From an uncultured Bacteroidales bacterium (lineage in GTDB: Bacteria > Bacteroidota > Bacteroidia > Bacteroidales > UBA932): DNA of 64,000 nucleotides. The notes under the pieces were generated by a model, which worked only from the letters and a program-made list of their open reading frames with translations, made no database searches and was not told where the DNA came from. The position numbers were made by a program, and so were the translations under genes. Positions 1 to 7,223 of the stretch are shown here, one piece after another. Every line of letters begins with the position of its first letter. Positions within the stretch are counted from its first letter, which is position 1. The DNA is taken from contig ONXC01000006.1 of NCBI GenBank assembly GCA_900321715.1, forward strand, positions 1 to 64,000, in the 5' to 3' direction.

Positions 1-86
1 ATTGCTACTCCACGCTGCCCCTCGACTTGCATGTGTTAAGCCTGCCGCTAGCGTTCATCCTGAGCCAGGATCAAACTCTTCATTGT
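1..86 (-). rRNA. rrs: 16S rRNA, 5' end only (partial)
   Basis: The reverse complement carries the universal 16S 5' segment AGAGTTTGATCCTGGCTCAG followed by the Bacteroidales-type continuation GATGAACGCTAGCGGCAGGC. The gene runs off the left edge, so only about 85 nt are visible. The mature 5' end is placed near position 86 by homology and could be off by a few bases. Confidence 0.97.
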
Positions 87-220
87 ATATTTTTTATAAA
101 TCTAAGCTTGTCCCTGACGCTTTAGTTCCTATAAAAGAAACTGACGCTCGTTTATTTGCTTGCTTGTACTTTTAGTCTTTCAGTATTGTCAATGAACTGT
201 CCCCGTTTCAAACGGGACTG
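87..220 (-). other. rRNA operon leader
   Basis: This is the transcribed spacer between the rRNA promoter and 16S. Its first transcribed bases form a short GC hairpin (198-217 in window coordinates, CCCGTTT facing AAACGGG). No ORF is supported. A related first hairpin follows the tRNA-Ser promoter at 8177-8184. Confidence 0.6.
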
Positions 221-228
221 CAAAGGTA
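221..228 (-). promoter_or_regulatory. rRNA promoter, -7 element
   Basis: On the minus strand the sequence is TACCTTTG, a perfect TAnnTTTG element, preceded 19 nt upstream by TTTG as the -33 element. It drives the 16S gene leftwards. The chromate transporter promoter diverges from the same spacer. Confidence 0.8.
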
Positions 229-273
229 GTAATTATTTTTTAACTGACAAATTTTTTTAAATAAATTTTTTAC

Positions 274-281
274 TAACTTTG
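274..281 (+). promoter_or_regulatory. Promoter of the chromate transporter genes
   Basis: TAACTTTG matches TAnnTTTG and ends 7 nt before the ATG at 289, so the transcript should start at or within a few bases of the start codon. The upstream stretch is T/A-rich with no clear TTG at -33. Confidence 0.6.
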
Positions 282-288
282 TAAAGAT

Positions 289-828
289 ATGGAAAAGAGA
301 GTCTCACTGTGGCAGATATTCGCCGTCTTCGCCAAAATTGGCGCCTTTACAATAGGGGGCGGATATGCCATGATTCCCCTTATCCAAGCGGAGCTCTCAA
401 AGCGGGGATGGATATCTGACGACGAACTCCCTGACATAGTAGCCCTCTCTCAGAGCGCCCCGGGGGTTATGGCCGTAAACATTTCCATTTTTGCGGGGAA
501 CAAGCTCCGCGGCTTCAAGGGAAGCCTTGCCGCCACCCTTGGCAGCATCCTCCCCTCCTTCCTTATCATCCTTGCCATAGCAATGTTCTTTACCGCCTTC
601 AAGGACAACCCCTGGGTGGAAAGGGCTTTCAAGGGAATACGGCCAGTTGTGATTTCACTCATCGCCGTCCCCATGATCAACATGGCAAAACGTTCCTGCA
701 AAACCTGGTGGGCCTGGCTTCTTGCAATATCGGCCCTGATCCTGGTGGCTTTCCTCAATGTCTCACCCATATATATTATTATATGCGTGATGGTAATCGG
801 CCTTAGCGTAACTTTATGGAGACGATAG
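289..828 (+). CDS. Chromate transporter, first half-size subunit
   Basis: A 179-residue inner-membrane protein of the short CHR family, which moves chromate, or possibly another oxyanion, across the inner membrane. The family hallmark GAFTIGGGYAMIPLI lies near residues 18-32 and the SAPGVMAVN loop near residue 57. The rest is about five hydrophobic segments. Short CHR proteins normally work as pairs of adjacent paralogues in opposite membrane orientation, and that is the case here: the next gene overlaps this one by 13 bp. Start chosen at the ATG just behind a TAnnTTTG box. Substrate specificity is inferred from the family only. Confidence 0.85.
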   Translation: MEKRVSLWQIFAVFAKIGAFTIGGGYAMIPLIQAELSKRGWISDDELPDIVALSQSAPGVMAVNISIFAGNKLRGFKGSLAATLGSILPSFLIILAIAMFFTAFKDNPWVERAFKGIRPVVISLIAVPMINMAKRSCKTWWAWLLAISALILVAFLNVSPIYIIICVMVIGLSVTLWRR

Positions 829-1418
829 GATTACTGCTGCAACTGGCCTGGACGTTCTTCCTGATAGGGGCCTTCACCTTTGGCGGAGGTTACGCCATGC
901 TGTCCCTCATCCAGAACCAGGTGGTGGTGGAGCACTCCTGGATATCGGAGAGCGCGTTCACGGACATCGTGGCAGTGAGCCAGATGACCCCGGGGCCGAT
1001 CGGCATAAACAGCGCCACGTACGTAGGGTATGAAGTGCTTCAAGGTGCGACGGGGAGCCATCTCCTTGGCATCTGCGGGTCCCTGACGGCGACGCTTTCC
1101 ATAATGCTGCCGTCGTTCATCCTGATGCTCCTGATCGTGCGCTTCTATGAGAAGTTCAAGAGCAGCACGCTCTACGCCGGCACAATGGCATTTGTAAAGC
1201 CGGCCGTGGTGGGGCTGATTGGCGCCGCTGCCGTCATACTTATACTCAAGACCACCTGGACGGGCTTTACCCCCAATGTCCAGATTGTGGCCGATAACTT
1301 CCCGGACTGGAAGAGCTGGGTGCTCCTTGGAGGGGCCCTTGCCGCGGGGTACTGGGGAAAGGTAAACCCCATATACCTCATCCTTGCCGGAGCCGTACTT
1401 GGAATTATTCTTTATTAA
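816..1418 (+). CDS. Chromate transporter, second half-size subunit
   Basis: A 200-residue paralogue of the preceding gene. It has the same N-terminal hallmark (GAFTFGGGYAMLSLI, residues about 18-32) and the MTPGPIGIN loop typical of CHR proteins. About six membrane segments are visible. The start overlaps the upstream gene by 13 bp, indicating translational coupling and probably a heterodimeric transporter. The hexosaminidase gene follows after 7 nt, so it may be transcribed with this pair. Chromate as the physiological substrate is a family label; in a gut-type Bacteroidales the real anion is unknown. Confidence 0.85.
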   Translation: METIGLLLQLAWTFFLIGAFTFGGGYAMLSLIQNQVVVEHSWISESAFTDIVAVSQMTPGPIGINSATYVGYEVLQGATGSHLLGICGSLTATLSIMLPSFILMLLIVRFYEKFKSSTLYAGTMAFVKPAVVGLIGAAAVILILKTTWTGFTPNVQIVADNFPDWKSWVLLGGALAAGYWGKVNPIYLILAGAVLGIILY

Positions 1419-1425
1419 CCACATT

Positions 1426-3132
1426 ATGAAACGTTTACTCCTAATCCTCACAGGCTTGGCAGTGCTTGCCTCCTGTTGCAAAAAGGCGGAGACCTTCTCC
1501 GTAATCCCCCAACCCAACGACGTAACCTTCCTGAAAGGTTCGGTCTGCGTCAAGGGCGCGGCCGTAGAGATAGACCCCTCCATTGACAAGGCTTCCCGCG
1601 AGGCCATCGGCCGGTTTGTCAAGGCCCTTGAAACCGCTACCGGCGTAAAAAGTAAGGCCGATGGCGACGGCTTCGACTTCAAGTACAACCCCAACCTTGG
1701 CCCCGAGCAGTACTACATCGAGATTGAAGACGACGATGTAGAGGTGGAGGCATCGGCCCTTAACGGCTTCATCTATGCCTGCGAAACCATCAAGCAGATG
1801 CTCCCTGCCGCAATTTATGGAGGAAAGAAGGCCAAGGCTTCCTGGGTTCTCCCCTGCGTAAAGATATTTGACGAGCCCCGCTTCGGATACCGCGGAATGC
1901 ATCTTGACTGCAGCCGCCACTTCTGGACCATTGAAGAGACCAAGCGCTACATTGACGTGATGGTGGCCTACAAGCTCAACCGCCTGCACTGGCACCTCAC
2001 CGACGACCAGGGCTGGAGGATCGAGATCAAGTCCTACCCTCGCCTCACCGAGGTTGGCGCATGGAGAGACGGCACCTGCGTAGGCAAGGACTTCGATTCC
2101 AACGACGGAATCCGCTACGGCGGCTTCTACACCCAGGAGCAGCTTCGCGAGATTGTGGATTATGCGGCAGCACGCGGCATCGAGGTTATCCCTGAGGTTG
2201 ACCTCCCCGGCCATATGGTGGCAGCACTTGCAGCATATCCGGAACTTGGCTGCACCGGCGGTCCCTACAAGGTATGGCCCCGCTGGGGAATTGCCCCGGA
2301 CATCCTCTGCGCAGGTAATGACAAGGTGTTTGATTTCCTTGAGAGCGTACTCTCCGAGGTAATTGACATCTTCCCTTCAGAGTACATCCACATTGGCGGT
2401 GACGAATGCTTCGACCCTTACGCAAAGAACACCGTATATCCCTGGGACGTCTGCCCCAAATGCGCCGCCCGTATGCGTAAACTTGGCATCAAGAAAGGCC
2501 CCGAGGCAAAGCACCTCCTCCAGAGCTATGTAACCGCCCGCGTACAGCAGTTTGTGAACAGCAAGGGCCGCCGTATCATCGGCTGGGATGAAATCCTTGA
2601 AGGAGAACTGGCAGAAGGCGCAACCGTGATGTCATGGCGCGGAGTGGATGGAGGAATCAAGGCCGCATCTTTGGGCTTTGACGCCATTATGACTCCCCAC
2701 ACATACGCCTACTTTGACTACTACCAGAGCAAGGAGCGCGACAAGGAGCCCCTGTGCATAGGCGGATATCTTCCCCTTGAGAACGTATACGCATATGAGC
2801 CCTTCGACGGCCTTGCCCCCGGTGCCGAAGACCACATCCTTGGCGTTCAGGCAAACCTCTGGACAGAGTACATCACCACTCCTGAGCACCTTGAGTACAT
2901 GCTCCTCCCCCGTATGTGCGCACTTTCAGAGATTCAGTGGTGTGATGCCGATAAAAAGGACTACTCACGCTTCTGCAAGTCCCTGGACCACACCTTCGAG
3001 ATCCTTGACGCCATGGGCGTGAACTACTGCCTGGACTACAAGGGCCAGATTGGCTTTGACCGCCAGCCCGCACGCGACTCCGTGGCGCTTGCGGAATACC
3101 TTGAGGCAGCCAAGTCCACCTGGGGCTGGTAG
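1426..3132 (+). CDS. Beta-N-acetylhexosaminidase, GH20 lipoprotein
   Basis: Releases terminal GlcNAc or GalNAc from glycans. The protein is 568 residues. It starts with a lipoprotein signal (MKRLLLILTG, lipobox LASC), so it should be anchored in the outer membrane or face the periplasm. The N-terminal third is the GH20b fold. The catalytic barrel begins around FGYRGMHLDCSRHFW. The catalytic Asp-Glu pair is D326-E327 in HIGGDECFD, as required for substrate-assisted GH20 catalysis. I prefer the ATG at 1426 over the in-frame ATG at 1384, because the longer form would bury the signal peptide and overlap the transporter gene. No SusC/D neighbours, so it is a stand-alone enzyme. Confidence 0.93.
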   Translation: MKRLLLILTGLAVLASCCKKAETFSVIPQPNDVTFLKGSVCVKGAAVEIDPSIDKASREAIGRFVKALETATGVKSKADGDGFDFKYNPNLGPEQYYIEIEDDDVEVEASALNGFIYACETIKQMLPAAIYGGKKAKASWVLPCVKIFDEPRFGYRGMHLDCSRHFWTIEETKRYIDVMVAYKLNRLHWHLTDDQGWRIEIKSYPRLTEVGAWRDGTCVGKDFDSNDGIRYGGFYTQEQLREIVDYAAARGIEVIPEVDLPGHMVAALAAYPELGCTGGPYKVWPRWGIAPDILCAGNDKVFDFLESVLSEVIDIFPSEYIHIGGDECFDPYAKNTVYPWDVCPKCAARMRKLGIKKGPEAKHLLQSYVTARVQQFVNSKGRRIIGWDEILEGELAEGATVMSWRGVDGGIKAASLGFDAIMTPHTYAYFDYYQSKERDKEPLCIGGYLPLENVYAYEPFDGLAPGAEDHILGVQANLWTEYITTPEHLEYMLLPRMCALSEIQWCDADKKDYSRFCKSLDHTFEILDAMGVNYCLDYKGQIGFDRQPARDSVALAEYLEAAKSTWGW

Positions 3133-3141
3133 GCGATTGCC

Positions 3142-3384
3142 GTCAACACGGCAGGAATCGCAGGTGGGATACCGTATCGTCGCGGGTGGTAGGTTATTCC
3201 GTCGCAGGTGGGCTCCCATACCGTCGCAGGTCTGTGTTTTTGGCGTCACCTGCGACGCAAATCGGCCACAGGAGACAAAAACCGTCGCAGGTCAAGCGAT
3301 TTTTGCAGACCTGCGACAGTTTGCGCACAGACCTGCGACGCTTTGTCTTTCCACCTGCGACACTTGGTAACCGGACCTGCGACG
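3142..3384. repeat. Phased palindromic word array, family A copy 1
   Basis: This fills most of the 341-bp gap between convergent genes. Ten copies of a 10-bp word lie in a symmetric pattern: forward GTCGCAGGTC-type words begin at 3157, 3179, 3201 and 3223. A reverse word (CACCTGCGAC) is at 3247, a forward word at 3284, and reverse words at 3308, 3330, 3352 and 3374. Same-orientation neighbours are exactly 22 bp apart, convergent pairs 24 bp, and the central step is 37 bp. The first two forward words are slightly degenerate. A family B word (GTCAACACGGCA) sits at 3142-3153. No ORF here is credible. Function unknown. Confidence 0.9.
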
Positions 3385-3400
3385 GAAGCATTCAAAAATT

Positions 3401-3430
3401 GGCGGACCTTGCATCACTGCAGGGTCCGCC
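3401..3430. terminator. Bidirectional hairpin terminator
   Basis: GGCGGACC pairs with GGTCCGCC around an inner TGCA/TGCA helix. It sits between the convergent hexosaminidase and cyclophilin genes. There is no long T tract, so termination strength is uncertain. Confidence 0.6.
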
Positions 3431-3473
3431 CTCTCTAACCTAAAAACTTAACCTATTAAAAAAACTATTCGAA

Positions 3474-4193
3474 TTAATTACCTGCAAATTCCAGGCCAGC
3501 GGCCTCTTTTTCGCGCTCTATTTTGTTAAGTTCTTCGTCGGGGGTGATTTTTATGATTCTGACGTCATTAATGGGCCTGTCATAGCGGTTTCTTTTGACA
3601 GAGGCAATCTTGTCAATGACGTTGAGTCCGGCAACGGTTTCTCCAAAGACGGTGTATTCTCCGTCCAGGTGGACGCAGTTGTCGGGGTCCTGGACAATGT
3701 AGAACTGGGAGCCAGAAGACTCCTTGAAGGGATTTGCAACGTCTCCGCGGCGGGCCGCTGCAAGGGCTCCTTTCTTGTGCCGATGCAGGGGATTTCCGTC
3801 TGCATCCCTCATCTCTGCGGGAATGGTGTATCCGGGGCCGCCCATGCCGTACTGTGCCACCTTGGCGGTGTCACGGGTGTAGGGGTCTCCGGCCTGGATC
3901 ATGAAGCCGTTTATCACGCGGTGGAAAAGGAGGCTGTCATAGTAGCCGGAAATGGCCAGTTTTGAAAAATTGGCCTTGTGGCGGGGTGTGTCCTTGTACA
4001 GGCGCACCTTGATGGTTCCCAAATTGGTGACGATGTCAAAGACGGGCTCTTCAGGGAGGGTCTTTGCTACTGTGGCGGCGGCAAGGGTGTCAGGGAAATC
4101 ATCGGCCTCCGTGGCCTCAGGGGCGCTTCCGCGCTGCTTGCATCCGGCGATTGCGGCGGCCACAAGCAGCGTCATAAGGATTAATTTCTTCAT
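3474..4193 (-). CDS. Cyclophilin-type peptidyl-prolyl isomerase lipoprotein
   Basis: Catalyses cis-trans isomerisation of Xaa-Pro bonds during folding of exported proteins. The 239-residue protein opens with a lipoprotein signal (MKKLILMTLLVAAAIAGC, Cys18). After a short linker it has one cyclophilin domain, recognisable by TNLGTIKVRLY, FHRVINGFMIQAGDP and SGSQFYIV. The FHR arginine and the QAGDP segment are active-site residues. The start at 4193 is chosen because the in-frame extension upstream would run past the promoter and lacks the signal peptide. A TATTTTTG -7 element lies at 4216-4223. It diverges from the flippase gene. Confidence 0.92.
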   Translation of the reverse strand: MKKLILMTLLVAAAIAGCKQRGSAPEATEADDFPDTLAAATVAKTLPEEPVFDIVTNLGTIKVRLYKDTPRHKANFSKLAISGYYDSLLFHRVINGFMIQAGDPYTRDTAKVAQYGMGGPGYTIPAEMRDADGNPLHRHKKGALAAARRGDVANPFKESSGSQFYIVQDPDNCVHLDGEYTVFGETVAGLNVIDKIASVKRNRYDRPINDVRIIKITPDEELNKIEREKEAAGLEFAGN

Positions 4194-4215
4194 AGGCTTT
4201 CTACGTTCTTTTATG

Positions 4216-4233
4216 CAAAAATAGTTAAATTTG
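4216..4233. promoter_or_regulatory. Back-to-back promoters (cyclophilin minus, flippase plus)
   Basis: TATTTTTG on the minus strand (4216-4223) and TAAATTTG on the plus strand (4226-4233) are separated by 2 bp. Each -33 region must therefore overlap the other promoter's start region. The plus box ends 8 nt before the flippase ATG. Confidence 0.6.
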
Positions 4234-4241
4234 TGCTCAAT

Positions 4242-5699
4242 ATGGCAAATCCCTTGAAACAATTGGCGGGTGAAACCGCAATTTACGGCCTCAGCTCCAT
4301 TCTGGCCAGAATACTTAACTTCCTTTTTGTCCCCCTGTACACCCGCATGCTCACCCAGGCGCAGTACGGCGTGGTGACGGAATTCATGGCGTACATCGGC
4401 ATACTTCAAGTAATCCTGGTGCTGGGTCTGGAGACCGGCTGCTTCCGCTTTGCCAACAAGGAAGGAGAGGACCCCAGAAGGGTGTATTCGGGGGCGCTTC
4501 TTACGGTAACCGGCCTAAACCTGGCGTTCCTTGCGTGTATGGTGGCGTTCAGTGAGCCTATATCGGCCGCACTGGGGTATGAAGGATACCGTGTCCTTAT
4601 CATCTATGTGGCGGGGATCCTTTTCTGCGACAACATCACCGCCATCCTCTTTGCAAAACTGCGGCAGGAGCACAAGGCCGTGAAGTTTGCGGTGCTCAAG
4701 ACCGTGAAAATCCTCACTGAAACGGCTGCAAACCTGGTCCTTTTCTTCTGGTACCCGGCCCACGCCTTCCTTGGAGGCCTGCTATCCCCGGCACCTGATT
4801 TCACATATCCCATATTTGCCATACTTGTAAGCTGCGTGCTGTGCCTGATACTGTTCATTCCGGACATACTGCACCTGAAACTGGTCTGGGACGCTCCGGT
4901 TGTGAAGCGCATGCTGCTCTACAGCCTGCCGCTTATGATTGCTGCACTTCCGGGAGTTGCCAATGACCTTGTGGACAGGGTGCTCTTCCGCTACTTCGAC
5001 ACCTCCTCCGAGGCATGGCGCGCTTCCCTTGGCATCTACCAGGCTGCCGTGAAACTTGCCGTCATAATGAACCTCTTCATCCAGATGTTCAGGTATGCGG
5101 CCGAGCCCTTTTTCTTCCAGCGGGCACGTGACAAGGGCTCAAAGGAACTCTACGCCGTGGTTATGGAATACTTCACGGCATTCTGCGGGCTGGTGTTCGT
5201 GGGCGTAATCGCATACATAGACATAATCTCGCTGCTTCTTGGCCGGAATTTCCGCGTGGGAATCGGGATAGTTCCCATCATGCTCCTCAGCTACATGCTT
5301 CTGGGGATGCTCTTCAACGTGTCAATGTGGTACAAACTCTCCGGCCGCACAAATATGGCTGTGTGGATCACCCTCACCGGTCTTATTGTCACAACCATAG
5401 TGAACATAGTCTTCATGCCGCGGTTCTCCTACTGGGCATCGGCCTTTGCACATCTTTCAAGTTACCTTGTGATGTTCATCCTCAGCGCCTTCCTGGGACA
5501 GAAATACTACCCCATCCCGTACAAGTGGGGCCGGCTCCTTGCGTTCTTCGGCCTTATGGGAGTGGCTTACGCCGGGATGTTCTTCGTGGCCGATATCCCC
5601 TCCATGTGGGCACGCCTTGCCATTAACACCGTCATCACCGTGGCCTACGCCGGCGCGGCGTGGATGCTGCTCCGCAGGCGGCCCGTGGCTGCGGCATAA
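4242..5699 (+). CDS. Polysaccharide flippase (Wzx/oligosaccharide exporter family)
   Basis: An integral inner-membrane protein of 485 residues with about 12-14 hydrophobic segments. It belongs to the MATE-like polysaccharide exporter superfamily that flips lipid-linked glycans across the inner membrane. The N-terminal GETAIYGLSSILARILNFL and PLYTRMLTQAQYGVVTEF are typical of this family. There is no neighbouring glycosyltransferase cluster, so the cargo cannot be read from context; lipid-linked precursors of general glycosylation or O-antigen are both possible. Start set at the ATG at 4242 rather than the in-frame GTG at 4233, because the GTG is the last codon-sized part of the -7 box. Confidence 0.85.
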   Translation: MANPLKQLAGETAIYGLSSILARILNFLFVPLYTRMLTQAQYGVVTEFMAYIGILQVILVLGLETGCFRFANKEGEDPRRVYSGALLTVTGLNLAFLACMVAFSEPISAALGYEGYRVLIIYVAGILFCDNITAILFAKLRQEHKAVKFAVLKTVKILTETAANLVLFFWYPAHAFLGGLLSPAPDFTYPIFAILVSCVLCLILFIPDILHLKLVWDAPVVKRMLLYSLPLMIAALPGVANDLVDRVLFRYFDTSSEAWRASLGIYQAAVKLAVIMNLFIQMFRYAAEPFFFQRARDKGSKELYAVVMEYFTAFCGLVFVGVIAYIDIISLLLGRNFRVGIGIVPIMLLSYMLLGMLFNVSMWYKLSGRTNMAVWITLTGLIVTTIVNIVFMPRFSYWASAFAHLSSYLVMFILSAFLGQKYYPIPYKWGRLLAFFGLMGVAYAGMFFVADIPSMWARLAINTVITVAYAGAAWMLLRRRPVAAA

Positions 5700-5700
5700 C

Positions 5701-5883
5701 GGAGCAGGTCCGTGCCCTTAACGTCGCAGGTCTGTGCTCAAACTGTCGCAGGTCTGTGCCCAAAGTGTCGCAGGTCTGCAAAAATCGCTTGACCTGCGAC
5801 GGTATTTGTCTCCTGTGGCCGATTTGCGTCGCAGGTAACGCAAAAAACGCAGACCTGCGACGGATCGTGTGCCCACCTGCGAC
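5701..5883. repeat. Phased palindromic word array, family A copy 2
   Basis: Forward GTCGCAGGTC-type words begin at 5701 (degenerate, 8 of 10), 5723, 5745 and 5767. A reverse word is at 5791, a forward word at 5828, and reverse words at 5852 and 5874. The steps of 22, 24, 37, 24 and 22 bp are exactly those of copy 1. Its core from 5745 to 5861 is the near-exact reverse complement of 3223-3339: the 14-nt hairpin loop is identical and the 27-nt central spacer differs at one position. It starts 2 nt behind the flippase stop codon. Confidence 0.9.
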
Positions 5884-6070
5884 GGATCAACCCACCACAC
5901 ATCGGCCCTGGCGGACAATCGGCTTATAATCAATGACTTACGCAAATATGGTTGTGCACAGCGCACAAGCAGATTCTCACAAACACCTGACAATCAACAA
6001 GATAACCACCAGGCGCAACATGGGCGGCACAAAGGAGGGTAACAATATCGGCACAAAATGACTATCTTTG
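5884..6070 (+). promoter_or_regulatory. Upstream region and promoter of the CobW-type GTPase gene
   Basis: This is the rest of the 375-bp gap after the family A array. TATCTTTG at 6063-6070 is a perfect -7 element ending 4 nt before the ATG at 6075. Upstream lie two direct copies of CGGCACAAA (6025-6033 and 6049-6057, 24 bp apart) and a small palindrome, TTGTGC-5-GCACAA (5952-5968). Either could be an operator, but I recognise no known box. Confidence 0.5.
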
Positions 6071-6074
6071 TACT

Positions 6075-7223
6075 ATGGAACTGAAAATGGAAACTCAGCA
6101 AGTGCCGGTGCTTCTTCTCACCGGATACCTTGGAAGCGGCAAGACAACCCTCCTCAACCGCATACTGTCAAACAAAAAGGGCATTAAGTTCGCCGTTATC
6201 GTGAATGATATCGGGGAAGTGAATATTGACGCCAGCCTCATTGAAAAGGGCGGCGTAGTGGGCTCTACGGATGATTCCCTTGTGGCCCTCCAGAACGGCT
6301 GCATCTGCTGCACCCTCAAGATGGACCTTGTGGCTCAACTCGGGGAACTCATCGCAACGCGTAAGTTCGACTACATTGTGATCGAGGCCAGCGGCATATG
6401 CGAGCCAGCTCCCATTGCCCAGACCATCTCCACTGCACCCGCCCTGGGCCCTCAGTTCATAAAGAACGGCATCCCCTACGTAGACTGCATAGCAACGGTG
6501 GTGGACGCCCTCCGCATGAGGGATGAATTCGAGAGCGGCGGCGCCCTCCAGAAGGAGGACATCGGGGAAGATGACCTTGAGCGCCTGGTGATTGAGCAGA
6601 TTGAGTTCTGCAACATAGTGCTCCTCAACAAGGCCGCGGAAATATCGGCCGATGAAATGGGTAAACTCAAGGGCATAGTGAAGAGCATCAACCCCGGCGC
6701 AAAGGTGCTGGAGTGCAACTACGGAGACGTGGATCTGGATGAACTAATCTACACCGGGATGTTCAACTTTGACCAGGTTGCAACATCGGCCGCCTGGATT
6801 GCTGCCATCGAGGGCGAGGAAGACGAGGACGGAGAGGCCGAAGGAGAGGCTCTGGAATATGGGATTGACACCTACGTCTACACCCGCCGCCCGGCGCTGG
6901 ACCTGAATAAGTTCGACCACATGGTAGCAACCAAATGGCCAAAGAACATCATCCGCGCTAAGGGCCTTTGCTACTTCTCAAGGGACACGGACAAGTGCTA
7001 CCTCTTTGAGCAGGCCGGAAAGCAGAAAACCGTCCGCGACTGCGGTCTGTGGTTTGCCACAATGCCGGAGGACGAACTCCAGGAGATGATGGCCAGGGAC
7101 CGTAAACTCAGGGCCGACTGGGACCCTCAGTACGGTGACAGGATGCAGAAGATTGTGTTTATCGGCCAGAATCTGGACAAGCCCGCAATCGAGGCCCTCA
7201 TGGATAGTTGCCTGGCCGATTAA
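6075..7223 (+). CDS. CobW/COG0523-family GTPase, putative metallochaperone
   Basis: A 382-residue cytosolic G3E GTPase of the family that loads metals into client proteins. Visible elements are the Walker A GYLGSGKTT (residues 17-25), the CICC metal-binding motif (76-79) diagnostic of COG0523, and the NKA guanine-specificity loop near residue 186. An acidic insert of about 14 residues lies near 245-258. The C-terminal domain resembles CobW_C. Zinc homeostasis is the most frequent role of this family, but no cobalamin or zinc gene is adjacent, so the metal is not determined. Start at 6075 because the -7 box ends 4 nt upstream, predicting a leaderless message; Met5 is an alternative. Its stop overlaps the convergent next gene by 4 bp. 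Confidence 0.85.
   Translation: MELKMETQQVPVLLLTGYLGSGKTTLLNRILSNKKGIKFAVIVNDIGEVNIDASLIEKGGVVGSTDDSLVALQNGCICCTLKMDLVAQLGELIATRKFDYIVIEASGICEPAPIAQTISTAPALGPQFIKNGIPYVDCIATVVDALRMRDEFESGGALQKEDIGEDDLERLVIEQIEFCNIVLLNKAAEISADEMGKLKGIVKSINPGAKVLECNYGDVDLDELIYTGMFNFDQVATSAAWIAAIEGEEDEDGEAEGEALEYGIDTYVYTRRPALDLNKFDHMVATKWPKNIIRAKGLCYFSRDTDKCYLFEQAGKQKTVRDCGLWFATMPEDELQEMMARDRKLRADWDPQYGDRMQKIVFIGQNLDKPAIEALMDSCLAD

Noticed and set aside
1384..1425. Longer GH20 start
   Set aside because: It would put 14 residues ahead of a lipoprotein signal and overlap the transporter gene by 35 bp.
831..1694. 287-codon ORF on the minus strand
   Set aside because: Shadow of the chromate transporter and GH20 genes; low-complexity, no recognisable domain.
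3142..3384. CRISPR array
   Set aside because: The repeated word is only about 10 bp, occurs in both orientations and in mirror-symmetric order, and the spacers are partly conserved between distant copies. No cas genes are present.
3142..3384. Family A words as ordinary intrinsic terminators
   Set aside because: Hairpins lack a T tract, and a separate conventional hairpin terminator follows at 3401-3430.
3050..3443. Several short ORFs through the family A array (both strands)
   Set aside because: They arise because the word lacks stop codons in some frames; composition is repetitive and there is no start context or homology.
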